From: Eubacterium callanderi
Lineage (GTDB): Bacteria > Bacillota > Clostridia > Eubacteriales > Eubacteriaceae
NCBI RefSeq assembly: GCF_900142645.1
Contig: NZ_FRBP01000007.1
Location: forward strand, 212,662-276,661
Direction: 5' to 3'
Length of the DNA stretch: 64,000 nt
Shown here: positions 18,227 through 26,362 of the stretch, in pieces
Layout: the number at the start of each line of letters is the position of its first letter
How positions within the stretch are numbered: position 1 is the stretch's first letter
Translations under genes and position numbers: made by a program
Notes under the pieces: model-generated
Databases searched by the model: none
Told to the model about the DNA's origin: nothing
Seen by the model: the letters and a program-made list of their open reading frames with translations, nothing else

Positions 18227-19846
18227 TCACTCGTGTTCATTCAACGCATCGATCACACTTGCTTTTTCACATGAACTCGGGGAGAGCGGTTCTTTTTCAG
18301 GGAAGTCTGGAACCGTTTCCTTTTCCTTGCGGGTGATTTCATCTCTTGTCATGTCACCGTAATCCTGCTTCAGCCATTTAAAAATGGAAATGATGCAGAA
18401 AATCAGCGTGATGGAAACCGGAATCGCTGTGATGATAATGGTCGATTTCAGCGAATCCAGCGGAGCCTTGGCAAACATCAGGCACAGCGGAATCGCAGCG
18501 ATGATGACAGCCCAGAAAAGCTTCAGGCTCTTCGGCGGTATCTCATCAGTTTTCAGGTTGGTAACTGAGGCAGCCGCCAGTGTGAACACAGCAGAGTCCA
18601 GCGTAGTGACCAGCAGCATAAGACCGACGATAAACCAGACAAAGAGCACAATTTTGCCGAGCGGAAGTGCCATAATAGCCGAGGAGATGACCTGCTCAGG
18701 ACTCTGGTTCTGCAGAATGGAGACAAAGTCAAACTGTCCGGTCAGCTGTAAATTCAAGCCGTAGTTTGAAAGAATACCAAAGAAGAGTACGGTGCTGATG
18801 AGACCGGCCAGGGATATGGTGAGAACGACCTGCTTGATGGTGCGGCCCTTGGAGATTTTTGCGATAAAAATCCACATCCAGGGCGCCAGTGTAATCCACC
18901 AGGCCCAGTAAAAGACCGTCCAGTCTGCGGTGAATCCAGTTTTAACAATAGGTTCTGTCTCAAAGATCATCGGGACAAAGTTGTTAATCATAAGTCCGAG
19001 GCTTTTAATGGTATTTTCAATCTGGAATAAAGGGTTCCCGAAGATAAATACAAAAGCCAGAAGGATAAAAAAGAGGTATGTTGTAGAATCTGAACAGAAT
19101 TTCATCCCTTTGTCAAGGCCGGCATATGAGCTGAGCGTAAAAATAAAAGTGACGACCACCACCATGATTACCTGCATGATGAAGGTATCTGGCGTTCCAA
19201 CGCTGTTGTGCAGATTATTGACCAGCATTGGAATCCCTGTTCCAAAGCTGATGATAATGCCGGATACAATACCAAAAATAAAAACGATATTGATGATTTT
19301 ATTCCAGACAGGCTTTCCGCCCGTAACCCCTTCACAGCCACCGGCCAGAGAAAGGCCGTCTTTCTGGCGGATGTAGTAGCGGTAAGCAATGGGGATTGTG
19401 CCAATGGCATAGATCCCCCAGGCCGGAATACCCCAATGGAAAAAACTGTAGGATACGGCAACCTCCGCGGCGGCCATACTCTGCGGGTCCAGCCCCATTG
19501 GCGGACCGGTATAATAATAAACCCATTCCAGTGTGGCCCAGTACAGAATACTGGTCCCCATGGTGGCACAAAAGATCATGGCAATCCAGCTAAAGGTTTT
19601 GTAATTTGGGTCGCCCTTGCCGAGTTTAATGTTTCCATATTTAGAGAAGGCAAGACTGATGTTTACAGCAAAAATACCGATGGTAATCAAAACAAAGTAA
19701 AACCCCATTTTGGATGTTGTAAAAACGCGCAGGTTATTGAGCGTTGCAGTTGCCTGCTCCGGCAGGAGTACAATGTAGATACTGAGCGCCAGTACAATGA
19801 TCAGCGTAATAATAATAGCCCATTTGTCGATTTTAAATTTTTTCAT
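18227..19846 (-). CDS. BCCT family betaine/carnitine/choline transporter (copy 2)
   Basis: A 539-residue BCCT carrier, a close paralogue of copy 1 with the same TM8 signature and near-identical blocks over the membrane core (for example TIPIAYRYYIRQKDGLSLAGGCEGVTGG). It has a slightly longer acidic C-terminal tail than copy 1. It has its own promoter and terminator. Two retained copies suggest different substrates or expression conditions. It probably feeds quaternary amines to the methyltransferase encoded upstream on the same strand. Confidence 0.88.
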   Translation of the reverse strand: MKKFKIDKWAIIITLIIVLALSIYIVLLPEQATATLNNLRVFTTSKMGFYFVLITIGIFAVNISLAFSKYGNIKLGKGDPNYKTFSWIAMIFCATMGTSILYWATLEWVYYYTGPPMGLDPQSMAAAEVAVSYSFFHWGIPAWGIYAIGTIPIAYRYYIRQKDGLSLAGGCEGVTGGKPVWNKIINIVFIFGIVSGIIISFGTGIPMLVNNLHNSVGTPDTFIMQVIMVVVVTFIFTLSSYAGLDKGMKFCSDSTTYLFFILLAFVFIFGNPLFQIENTIKSLGLMINNFVPMIFETEPIVKTGFTADWTVFYWAWWITLAPWMWIFIAKISKGRTIKQVVLTISLAGLISTVLFFGILSNYGLNLQLTGQFDFVSILQNQSPEQVISSAIMALPLGKIVLFVWFIVGLMLLVTTLDSAVFTLAAASVTNLKTDEIPPKSLKLFWAVIIAAIPLCLMFAKAPLDSLKSTIIITAIPVSITLIFCIISIFKWLKQDYGDMTRDEITRKEKETVPDFPEKEPLSPSSCEKASVIDALNEHE

Positions 19847-19889
19847 AAGTCCGCCCCCTTCTGTCTTTCACAATCACACATTAGCATTC

Positions 19890-19932
19890 GTAAGATAATT
19901 GTATCTTACTACGATTTGATGGTTTAGTCCAA
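19890..19932 (-). promoter_or_regulatory. Sigma-70 promoter of BCCT copy 2 with a palindromic operator
   Basis: Minus strand: -35 TTGGAC (19932-19927), an 18-base spacer and -10 TAAGAT (19908-19903). The -10 lies inside a perfect 8-bp inverted repeat, GTAAGATA-CAAT-TATCTTAC (19890-19909), placed to act as a repressor site. In copy 1 the same position is only partly palindromic. Confidence 0.65.
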
Positions 19933-20012
19933 TGATTTAACGGATAAATTATGGTAAACAGGCTATTTTATATTTTTGCGGGAAGGCCGTAGCCTCCCCG
20001 CGCAGGTGTATG

Positions 20013-21293
20013 CTATTTATCTTCAGGTTGAATATTCTTTTTCTTAACATAGATACGGATAGCCACCGAGCAGAGTACCGCGATGATGGAAGCTGCGATC
20101 AGGAAACATCCAAAGCTCATCTGATAGCCAAGCATACCCGGATGCTGATCCAGCCAGTTACCAGTGATAACTGGTACAAACATATCCGGAATAAAGGCGA
20201 TAACCGACAGGATACCTGTAGCGGCACCGAAGATGGTAGTGGGAACACCAGACTCAGTGAACTGTGAGGACGCAACGCCATAAGCGCCGGTCAGGAAGAA
20301 ACCAACCGCCAGAATAAGTATGATGGCGATCATCAGCATAGCGGCTGTGGTTGGCAGGAAGATCAGAATAGCTGAGCACACAGCGGTTAAGGCCATGATC
20401 AAAATGAGTACCTTGGCCGGTGAATTAATTTTTGTGGCAATACTGCCGATGATGGGCGCAGAGAGCAGGGCGATACCATATGTACGGATCATGCCAACGG
20501 TTGAGGTAATACCCATGGAAGCGCCAAAGACGTCAGTCAGATATGGTGTGGTATAGGCCATTGCGGCATAGGCGCAGTAGACAAAGAACATGGACGCAGT
20601 GGTCAGCCAGACACCAGGATGCTTGATGGCTTCTTTAAATTCATTGAGGTTAAAGCCCTGTCCCTCTTTGATTTCATCATCGAATTTTGGAACAAAAAGC
20701 AAGGTGGCGATACCAAAAATAACATTTAAAATAGCGCTGACAATCAAGACAACAATAAAGCCAGCCGCGGAGTCAGATACAAAGGCGTTGAAAATCTGCT
20801 GAGAGACAAAGCCCAAAAGCAGGCCGCCGACGCCATAAATCCCGTAGCTCAGGCCAATGTTTCGCGAATAGGTGCTGTCATCGCTGACCAGGCGGATCAG
20901 CTTATAACGGATACCCCAGAAAATAAGGGTACTGGTAACGCCGAGAAGGCCAAAAATGATCATGATGCTGGTGTAGGACGGAAGCGTCGCGAACCAGCAG
21001 ATAACGGCAGCGGTGGTGAAAAAACCAACAGCTGCAAGATATTTTGCCCGGATCTTATCTGCGATAATCCCTCCCGGAAGATAGCAGATCGTGGCGACCA
21101 GGCCGTAAATACCACCGGTGGCGCCGAGCTGGGCGTTGTTGATGTTCAGGCTTGTCATCATGGTGTCATAAAACGAAAAACGGAAGTAAATAATCTGAAA
21201 AAGAACGGCCGAGCCGAAGCTGACCAGGAAAACAATCAGCATGGTTCTGAATTTGCTTAAATCGTCCTTATTGATAACACTTTTATTCATCAT
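20013..21293 (-). CDS. MFS transporter
   Basis: A 426-residue major facilitator with 12 predicted helices. The loop after TM2 reads PGGIIADKIRAKY, a variant of the MFS motif GxLaDrxGrr. The N-terminal region (FQIIYFRFSFYDTMMTSLNINNAQLGATGGIYGLVATICYLPGG) resembles a branch of MFS often found beside catabolic genes in anaerobes. It sits about 100 bases downstream of mttB beyond a hairpin, so it may be read through from the sigma-54 promoter. It could import the substrate or export the demethylated product. Confidence 0.78.
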   Translation of the reverse strand: MMNKSVINKDDLSKFRTMLIVFLVSFGSAVLFQIIYFRFSFYDTMMTSLNINNAQLGATGGIYGLVATICYLPGGIIADKIRAKYLAAVGFFTTAAVICWFATLPSYTSIMIIFGLLGVTSTLIFWGIRYKLIRLVSDDSTYSRNIGLSYGIYGVGGLLLGFVSQQIFNAFVSDSAAGFIVVLIVSAILNVIFGIATLLFVPKFDDEIKEGQGFNLNEFKEAIKHPGVWLTTASMFFVYCAYAAMAYTTPYLTDVFGASMGITSTVGMIRTYGIALLSAPIIGSIATKINSPAKVLILIMALTAVCSAILIFLPTTAAMLMIAIILILAVGFFLTGAYGVASSQFTESGVPTTIFGAATGILSVIAFIPDMFVPVITGNWLDQHPGMLGYQMSFGCFLIAASIIAVLCSVAIRIYVKKKNIQPEDK

Positions 21294-21319
21294 AGGTCTC
21301 CTCTCTCCTTGATAAAAAA

Positions 21320-21369
21320 ATTAGTGCAAAATAAGTTCTGGTATTGCCGAATCCCTATTTTGCACTAAT
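21320..21369 (-). terminator. Hairpin between mttB and the MFS gene
   Basis: A perfect 14-bp stem (ATTAGTGCAAAATA with TATTTTGCACTAAT) with a 22-base loop is followed on the minus strand by a run of seven T's. It lies after the mttB stop. Because only about 26 bases remain before the MFS start, it is probably a partial terminator or an mRNA 3'-end stabiliser. Confidence 0.75.
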
Positions 21370-21398
21370 AAAATGGGTTAGTTAATTCGTTAAGGAAT

Positions 21399-22808
21399 TT
21401 AGAATCTGAATTCTTCAGGAATCAAATCTGCAATCATTTTTTCCTGGAATGCTTCGAGCTTGGTTGGCAGTTCGTAGTTGGCTACGCGGTCCTGCCAGGC
21501 TTTGCGTGCAAGTTCCTGTACAGTTGGACTGCCAGCAGCTTCCCAGTTGCCGATGGATTGACGGTTGTACAGTGGTGGCAGGAAGTAGTCCGCCTTATAC
21601 AGCTTATTGGTACGGGCGATATAGTTTGTTTTGTGTTCAACTTTTTCCATTTTGTCCATCATGAGTGTCTGGTCATTGATGGTGGTTCCCTTTAAGAGAT
21701 GTTTGACAATGCGGGCAGTTTGTTCATCGAGCATATATTTTTCATAGCCTAAAGCACCGTAGGAATCTAAGATACCGCCGAGCATGTATAATTGTTCAGG
21801 TTCTACCATATAGCCGGATAAGCAGATCAGCATGGATTCAGCGCCGCTCTGGTAGTCGTCCTGTTTGGCGTCTGCGAGACAGCCGTTGGCACGGCAAGGC
21901 AGTCCGTAGAAGTCTGCCAGTTCACGCATGGTACAGAAGGACTGGAAGGTTTCAGGTCCGCCACATACGCACAGAGAGTATCTCAAGTCACATTCAAGAG
22001 AGCTTAACTGGTAAATAACCGGTGCGCCTGGCTGAACAAGCTGAGACAATACGAGACCGGCCAGCAGTTCGGTATTGTTCTGAACAGTGGTGGAAGCCAG
22101 GGTCGGCGGAGAAGTCATACCGGCTAAGCCAACGCCTGTGATAACCAGGGCCTGGCCCATTCTGGCGTAGGTGATGATGGTATCACACATTTCCTTGTTC
22201 CATGCAAATGGAGCGGAGTTGGTGGCCAGAGTAATGGTCTGACAGTGTTCGTGGTCGTCATTGAAGTCCTGAACCAGCTTGATGAATTTTTCACAACGTT
22301 CCTTGGTACCATTGTGACCACCGATTAATTTATCAGAATATTTCAAGTTTGCCAGTGTTGTCCATTCGGTATGGATCTTAGTCGGAATATCGTTTGGCAC
22401 GACGATATCCGCGTCGATCAGGTGCATGATGTCGCTGTCCTGATGAATTTTAATAAAGTTGATATAATCTTCAGCGTTGGCCTTGCGGTATTCGCCGTTA
22501 TCCAGAACATTGACTGGACCCAGTGAAGACTGAACCATCATTTCCTGACCAACACCTGTTGTGAATTTCATACCCCTTGAATACATATCAAAGGTCTTTG
22601 GAACCAGAGCCACACATTTTTCGACCAGGTCTTTGTCGATATAAACGATCTTGCCGTCTACCTTACAGCCTGCTTTTGCTAAAATATCGCGTGCTTCTTC
22701 GTTATCAAATAAAATCCCCTTATTTGCGAGCAGATACAAGCTTTTGTCGTGAATGAGTTCAATGTCCTCTTTGCGAGTGAATAAATTGGAATAAAAGTTA
22801 CGTGTCAT
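21399..22808 (-). CDS. MttB-superfamily corrinoid methyltransferase, non-pyrrolysine
   Basis: A 469-residue member of the trimethylamine methyltransferase (MttB) superfamily. Canonical MttB has an in-frame amber codon read as pyrrolysine; here the frame is uninterrupted, as in MtgB, MtpB and MtcB, which demethylate glycine betaine, proline betaine or carnitine and pass the methyl group to a corrinoid protein. ATG 22808 (MTRNFYSN) is preferred over 22814 because GGAGGG then lies eight bases away. Neighbouring BCCT carriers support a quaternary amine substrate. No corrinoid protein or corrinoid:THF methyltransferase is encoded in the window, so partners must be elsewhere. Confidence 0.88.
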   Translation of the reverse strand: MTRNFYSNLFTRKEDIELIHDKSLYLLANKGILFDNEEARDILAKAGCKVDGKIVYIDKDLVEKCVALVPKTFDMYSRGMKFTTGVGQEMMVQSSLGPVNVLDNGEYRKANAEDYINFIKIHQDSDIMHLIDADIVVPNDIPTKIHTEWTTLANLKYSDKLIGGHNGTKERCEKFIKLVQDFNDDHEHCQTITLATNSAPFAWNKEMCDTIITYARMGQALVITGVGLAGMTSPPTLASTTVQNNTELLAGLVLSQLVQPGAPVIYQLSSLECDLRYSLCVCGGPETFQSFCTMRELADFYGLPCRANGCLADAKQDDYQSGAESMLICLSGYMVEPEQLYMLGGILDSYGALGYEKYMLDEQTARIVKHLLKGTTINDQTLMMDKMEKVEHKTNYIARTNKLYKADYFLPPLYNRQSIGNWEAAGSPTVQELARKAWQDRVANYELPTKLEAFQEKMIADLIPEEFRF

Positions 22809-22859
22809 AATCATTACCCTCCATGATCATTATGTGTTTTTTCTTATGCCTTTATATAA

Positions 22860-22875
22860 CGCAAGTCCCGTGCCA
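22860..22875 (-). promoter_or_regulatory. Sigma-54 (-24/-12) promoter of mttB
   Basis: Minus-strand TGGCACGGGACTTGCG matches the sigma-54 consensus TGGCACG-N4-TTGC in all invariant positions with correct GG-to-GC spacing. Transcription would start near 22849, about 40 bases before ATG 22808. Confidence 0.85.
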
Positions 22876-22896
22876 AAAAATCAAAAGCGAAGGAAT

Positions 22897-22998
22897 GGCT
22901 AGAATCAGCCGTTTTTTGTAAAAATAAATTTTAAAGGATTTCAAAGATGAAATATGAAGATTTTTATCCATGTTTTTAGATTTCTATTTTAAAATTTA
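22897..22998. promoter_or_regulatory. Candidate enhancer region upstream of the sigma-54 promoter
   Basis: The 300-base AT-rich stretch between mttB and the EamA gene holds several inverted repeats at enhancer-like distance: GGCT-N6-AGCC (22897-22910), ATTTCA-AAGA-TGAAAT (22938-22953), and an 11-bp pair TAAATTTTAAA (22925-22935) with TTTAAAATTTA (22988-22998). Any could bind the PAS/sigma-54 activator. No gene is seen between 22815 and 23173. Confidence 0.4.
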
Positions 22999-23106
22999 CA
23001 ATATTTTACGAAAAATAGAATAAATCTTTTTGAAAGAAAATGGTTTGCCCTATATATAATAAGGAAGGACAGAGATATTTACAGGAGATGAAAAGCTAAA
23101 TATAAA

Positions 23107-23133
23107 GCCGGAAAACGCAGCGCGCTCTCCGGC
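23107..23133 (-). terminator. Weak hairpin after the EamA transporter gene
   Basis: GCCGGA (23107-23112) pairs with TCCGGC (23128-23133) about 40 bases beyond the stop of the transporter gene. A T-rich but interrupted tail follows on the minus strand. Confidence 0.4.
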
Positions 23134-23173
23134 AGAAAATAAAATTTAAAGTTAAAAAAATTCAAAAATGAAA

Positions 23174-24073
23174 TCAGCCTTCAGGTTCGATTTCATCTTC
23201 AGAATTGCCCGAAGGCTTTTCCGGCAGTGCGGTCAGACAGACTGATGCAATCACCAGAGCCGCGCCGAGCAGCTGCAGCGCCGTGAATGTCTCACCGAGC
23301 ACCAGGGCGCTGAAGACAATGGTGACGACCGGCACAAAATTGACGAGGATGGTCACAGTAAGAATAGGGATGCTCCGCAAGGCATACATATAGGTGAGGT
23401 TGGCCGTGGCGGAGACCAGTACAGCCAAAAACAGGAAATTGATGATGATCTCTCCGGTAAAAAGGCTGAAGTCCGGTGGGAAGGCGAAGGCCAGCGGCAG
23501 TGTAACTCCCGCAATGCAGGCCGAGAGGTAGGTGGTGATATCCAGCCCTGTATAACGGCTGTAAAGAGGCTTGGCCAAATAATTATATAAAAGCCAGCCA
23601 AGGCCTGATAAAATCATGGCGCCGCATCCCCAGGGGTTGATCTCAATCTCAGAAAGCCCCACAATCATGATAACGCCCACTACGGAAAAGGCCACAGCAC
23701 CTGCCTTTATGAAAGTAAACCGCCGTTTAAGAATTACCGTGTCAATGAGCATGCAGAAAATCGGCACAAGACTCAATAAAATGGAGGCCATGGAGGCTCC
23801 GGTCAGGTCTACACCCACCGCCTCAAACACATAATAGCCTGTGAAGCCGATAAGCCCTGCGATTAAAACACGGGGAAGATCCTTTTTCAGAAGCCGCTGC
23901 TCTGGTTCGAGCTTTCGCTTGACCAGAAACAGAATGATCGCCGCAATGGCAAAGCGTCCGAAAATTAAAGCGTATACCGAAAAAGCCTGAAGACAGATTT
24001 TTGTACTGATAAAAGAAATGCCCCAGAAAACCAGGGTGTAAGAAATAGCCAGATAGGGTTTTATTTTTTGCAT
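23174..24073 (-). CDS. EamA/DMT family permease
   Basis: A 299-residue drug/metabolite transporter with ten predicted helices in two EamA repeats (about 5-135 and 150-285). Typical phrases are WGISFISTKICL in TM1 and LNFVPVVTIVFSALVLGE-like sequence near the end. ATG 24073 is selected over the longer frame because GGAGG lies just upstream and the extension is not EamA-like. Substrates of this family are mostly unknown exported metabolites. It ends in an acidic tail. Confidence 0.82.
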   Translation of the reverse strand: MQKIKPYLAISYTLVFWGISFISTKICLQAFSVYALIFGRFAIAAIILFLVKRKLEPEQRLLKKDLPRVLIAGLIGFTGYYVFEAVGVDLTGASMASILLSLVPIFCMLIDTVILKRRFTFIKAGAVAFSVVGVIMIVGLSEIEINPWGCGAMILSGLGWLLYNYLAKPLYSRYTGLDITTYLSACIAGVTLPLAFAFPPDFSLFTGEIIINFLFLAVLVSATANLTYMYALRSIPILTVTILVNFVPVVTIVFSALVLGETFTALQLLGAALVIASVCLTALPEKPSGNSEDEIEPEG

Positions 24074-24139
24074 AAGTGCCTCCGATGACAGGTGTCGAAA
24101 ACTATTATACCTTAAAATCCCGAAATATTTAAGTTTCCA

Positions 24140-24168
24140 TTGAAAAATAGCGAAAATTTCGTTATAAT
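24140..24168 (+). promoter_or_regulatory. Sigma-70 promoter of the rubredoxin gene
   Basis: TTGAAA (24140-24145), a 17-base spacer and a perfect TATAAT (24163-24168), about 80 bases before the rubredoxin ATG. CGAAA-A-TTTCG (24151-24161) lies in the spacer as a small palindrome. Confidence 0.75.
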
Positions 24169-24250
24169 TGCGGTAACGGAGTTTAAAATCAAATTCTCCG
24201 GGGTATATACAAGATAAATAAATTCTAGACCTTCGAAGGAGGAGAAAAAA

Positions 24251-24412
24251 ATGCAAAAATATGTATGTGATATCTGTGGTTATGTTTATGATCCCGCTGT
24301 AGGTGATCCTGATAATGGTGTAGCTCCTGGAACAGCTTTCGCTGATCTGCCGGAAGATTGGGTTTGCCCGGAATGCGGCGTCAGCAAAGATGAATTTTCA
24401 CCGGAAGCTTAA
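24251..24412 (+). CDS. Rubredoxin
   Basis: A 53-residue one-iron electron carrier. Both iron-binding knuckles are present: CDICGY (Cys6, Cys9) and CPECGV (Cys39, Cys42). The spacing and length are standard for free rubredoxin. A strong ribosome-binding site (GAAGGAGG) precedes ATG 24251. It is monocistronic between its promoter and a terminator at 24431. In anaerobes it passes electrons to oxygen- or peroxide-reducing enzymes or other redox partners; no partner gene is adjacent. Confidence 0.95.
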   Translation: MQKYVCDICGYVYDPAVGDPDNGVAPGTAFADLPEDWVCPECGVSKDEFSPEA

Positions 24413-24430
24413 TTAAGGCTTTTGAATAAG

Positions 24431-24454
24431 TCCCTGGATTGCCGGGGATTTTTT
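24431..24454 (+). terminator. Terminator after rubredoxin
   Basis: TCCCTGG-ATTG-CCGGGGA hairpin followed by a run of T's, 18 bases past the rubredoxin stop. Confidence 0.8.
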
Positions 24455-24540
24455 ATTTTTTTCGGTTTTTGACGGCCTTGCAAAACTTCCCTAAATCGGG
24501 TATGATAATTGAAAAGAATCGATTATCAAGGGAGATTATT

Positions 24541-25053
24541 ATGGCAGTTAAAGCAAGAGAAGAGGTCCGCAGCCGTGAGTTCAGCGCCATTGGCATGATA
24601 CTTATCGGGCTGTTTGTCGTGGCCTATGTATTTATTTATAACCGCTCCATCAGCCAGATGGATGACTACGCTTTAAAAACAGGGATCGGTATCGCGGCTC
24701 TGATCGTGATGATTGTAGTGTTTGTCGTGATTCTCAGGTTTATTACCACCGGGTTCTTTATGCTGCTGACGCATCAGAGCCTGAACATTGAGCGGAAAAT
24801 CTTTTTCTGGCGCAAGGAAGTTGCAGATATTCCGGTCAAGGCAATGTTTGATGTGGTGCCGGAAGATGCCTTTAAGGGGATTAATGGCAAGGTTAAGAAT
24901 TATACCGTTGCCCGGATTGAGAATAAAGCCAAGTATGTGGTACTCTACCGGGAGGGAGACCAGGTACGCGGCGCCAAAATCCAGTGCTCTTCCAAATTTC
25001 ACAAGGCATTGAAAAGCGTGGTCAGCCAGAACAAAAACGCCAAAAAAGCTTAA
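24541..25053 (+). CDS. Small membrane protein with a PH-like cytosolic domain
   Basis: A 170-residue protein with two hydrophobic segments (about 18-36 and 46-72) followed by a soluble beta-rich part. The layout resembles bacterial PH-domain membrane proteins, but I recognise no family-specific motif. GGGAG precedes ATG 24541. It stands alone between the rubredoxin terminator and its own terminator (25125). The C-terminus is lysine-rich. Function unknown. Confidence 0.6.
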   Translation: MAVKAREEVRSREFSAIGMILIGLFVVAYVFIYNRSISQMDDYALKTGIGIAALIVMIVVFVVILRFITTGFFMLLTHQSLNIERKIFFWRKEVADIPVKAMFDVVPEDAFKGINGKVKNYTVARIENKAKYVVLYREGDQVRGAKIQCSSKFHKALKSVVSQNKNAKKA

Positions 25054-25124
25054 GGGGTAATTAAGCAAAAAGCAGTATGATAATGACGTAAACAAGTTAC
25101 CCTCTTTCAAAATTTTTACAAACC

Positions 25125-25151
25125 AGCCGGAGTATTCTTACTCCGGCTTTT
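25125..25151 (+). terminator. Terminator before sbcD
   Basis: A perfect 10-bp stem, AGCCGGAGTA-TTCT-TACTCCGGCT (25125-25148), followed by TTTT. Confidence 0.85.
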
Positions 25152-25198
25152 GTGTTTTTTGCCTGAATCCGCTATACTTGTCATAAAGGAGAACGATC

Positions 25199-26362
25199 AT
25201 GAAAATACTACACACCTCAGACTGGCATATTGGCCGGACACTCAATGAAAAAAGCCTGCTGGAGGATCAGGAGGCTCTGCTCACACAGCTGCTCACCTGG
25301 CTTGACCGGGAGCGGCCGGACATCCTTTTAGTCGCCGGCGATATCTATGACCGGTCGGTCCCTTCCAGGGAGGCGCTGGGGCTGGTGGACACAGTACTTT
25401 CTGAAATTATTCTCAGGCTGGGGATACCGGTTCTGCTCATCGGCGGCAACCACGACGGTCGTGAGCGGCTGGCCATGAATGGTGGTATTCTTGAAAAGCA
25501 GGGACTCCATATCGCGGGAAATTATCTGCCGGGGCAGGAGCCTGTGACACTGAGCGATGACTGGGGCGAGGTCTGTTTCTGGAGTGTGCCTTTCATCAAG
25601 CCGGTGGAATACCGGAGCCTGATGAAGCTTGAAAAGCCCATGGGCTACGATGAGATGTACCGGGAGATTACCGCTGAGATCACCGGGCGTATGGATACAT
25701 CCAAACGTAACGTCCTGGTCTCTCACGGCTTGATTTTAGGTAATATGGCGGATATTCAGACCATTGACGATTCAGTCAGGCCCATTGAGATCGGCGGCAT
25801 TGAGTACGCCTGCGCCGAGATCTTTGAGGCCTTTGACTATGTAGCACTGGGGCATCTGCACAGGCCGCAGAAGGCGCTGTGGGACAAAGTGCGCTACTCA
25901 GGGTCTCTGCTGAAATATTCCTTTTCGGAGTGGAACCAGAAAAAATCCGTAACGCTGGTGGAGCTTGGTGAAAAGGGCGCGCTGAGTCTGGAGCCGGTGA
26001 GCTTTAAGCCGATGCGTGACCTGCGCGTCATCCACGGAAGACTTGAAGAACTGACGGCCCTTGAGGCCTATGAAGCCGAAGGCCGGGAAGATTATCTGAA
26101 GGTGATTCTGGAGGATCAGGAGCGACTGGTAAACCCAATGGACAAGCTCCGCAGGGTTTATCCGAATGTGCTGGAGATGGCCTATGAGAAACGGGAGAAA
26201 ACCGAGGCTCAGAAGAGCAGTCGCCGTATCAAGGAGCGGATACAGGACCCGCTGAAGCTGTTCGAGGATTTTTACGCCTTTGTCAACGGAGAGGCCATGC
26301 AGGCGGACGAGCAGGCAGTGATTACGGAGCTGCTTGAGACCACCATGGAGGAAGAAAGATGA
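25199..26362 (+). CDS. sbcD: Exonuclease subunit SbcD (Mre11-type)
   Basis: A 387-residue metallophosphoesterase nuclease subunit of the SbcCD complex, which opens hairpins and trims DNA ends during repair and replication. The five phosphodiesterase motifs are visible: DWH near residue 8, GDIYDR near 48, GGNHDG near 83, SHGLILG near 176 and GHLHRP near 220. AAAGGAG precedes ATG 25199. It overlaps sbcC by four bases (ATGA), so the two are translationally coupled. Confidence 0.93.
   Translation: MKILHTSDWHIGRTLNEKSLLEDQEALLTQLLTWLDRERPDILLVAGDIYDRSVPSREALGLVDTVLSEIILRLGIPVLLIGGNHDGRERLAMNGGILEKQGLHIAGNYLPGQEPVTLSDDWGEVCFWSVPFIKPVEYRSLMKLEKPMGYDEMYREITAEITGRMDTSKRNVLVSHGLILGNMADIQTIDDSVRPIEIGGIEYACAEIFEAFDYVALGHLHRPQKALWDKVRYSGSLLKYSFSEWNQKKSVTLVELGEKGALSLEPVSFKPMRDLRVIHGRLEELTALEAYEAEGREDYLKVILEDQERLVNPMDKLRRVYPNVLEMAYEKREKTEAQKSSRRIKERIQDPLKLFEDFYAFVNGEAMQADEQAVITELLETTMEEER

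Noticed and set aside
19208-19927. 239-residue frame antisense to BCCT copy 2
   Set aside because: An equivalent frame (17652-18176) exists opposite BCCT copy 1. Both are shadows of the conserved transporter codons.
19983-20008. GC hairpin after the MFS gene as a terminator
   Set aside because: The stem is good (one wobble), but the minus-strand tail is A-rich rather than T-rich, so it was not called as a terminator.
21399-22808. Pyrrolysine-containing MttB
   Set aside because: The frame contains no in-frame TAG, so this is the non-pyrrolysine branch.
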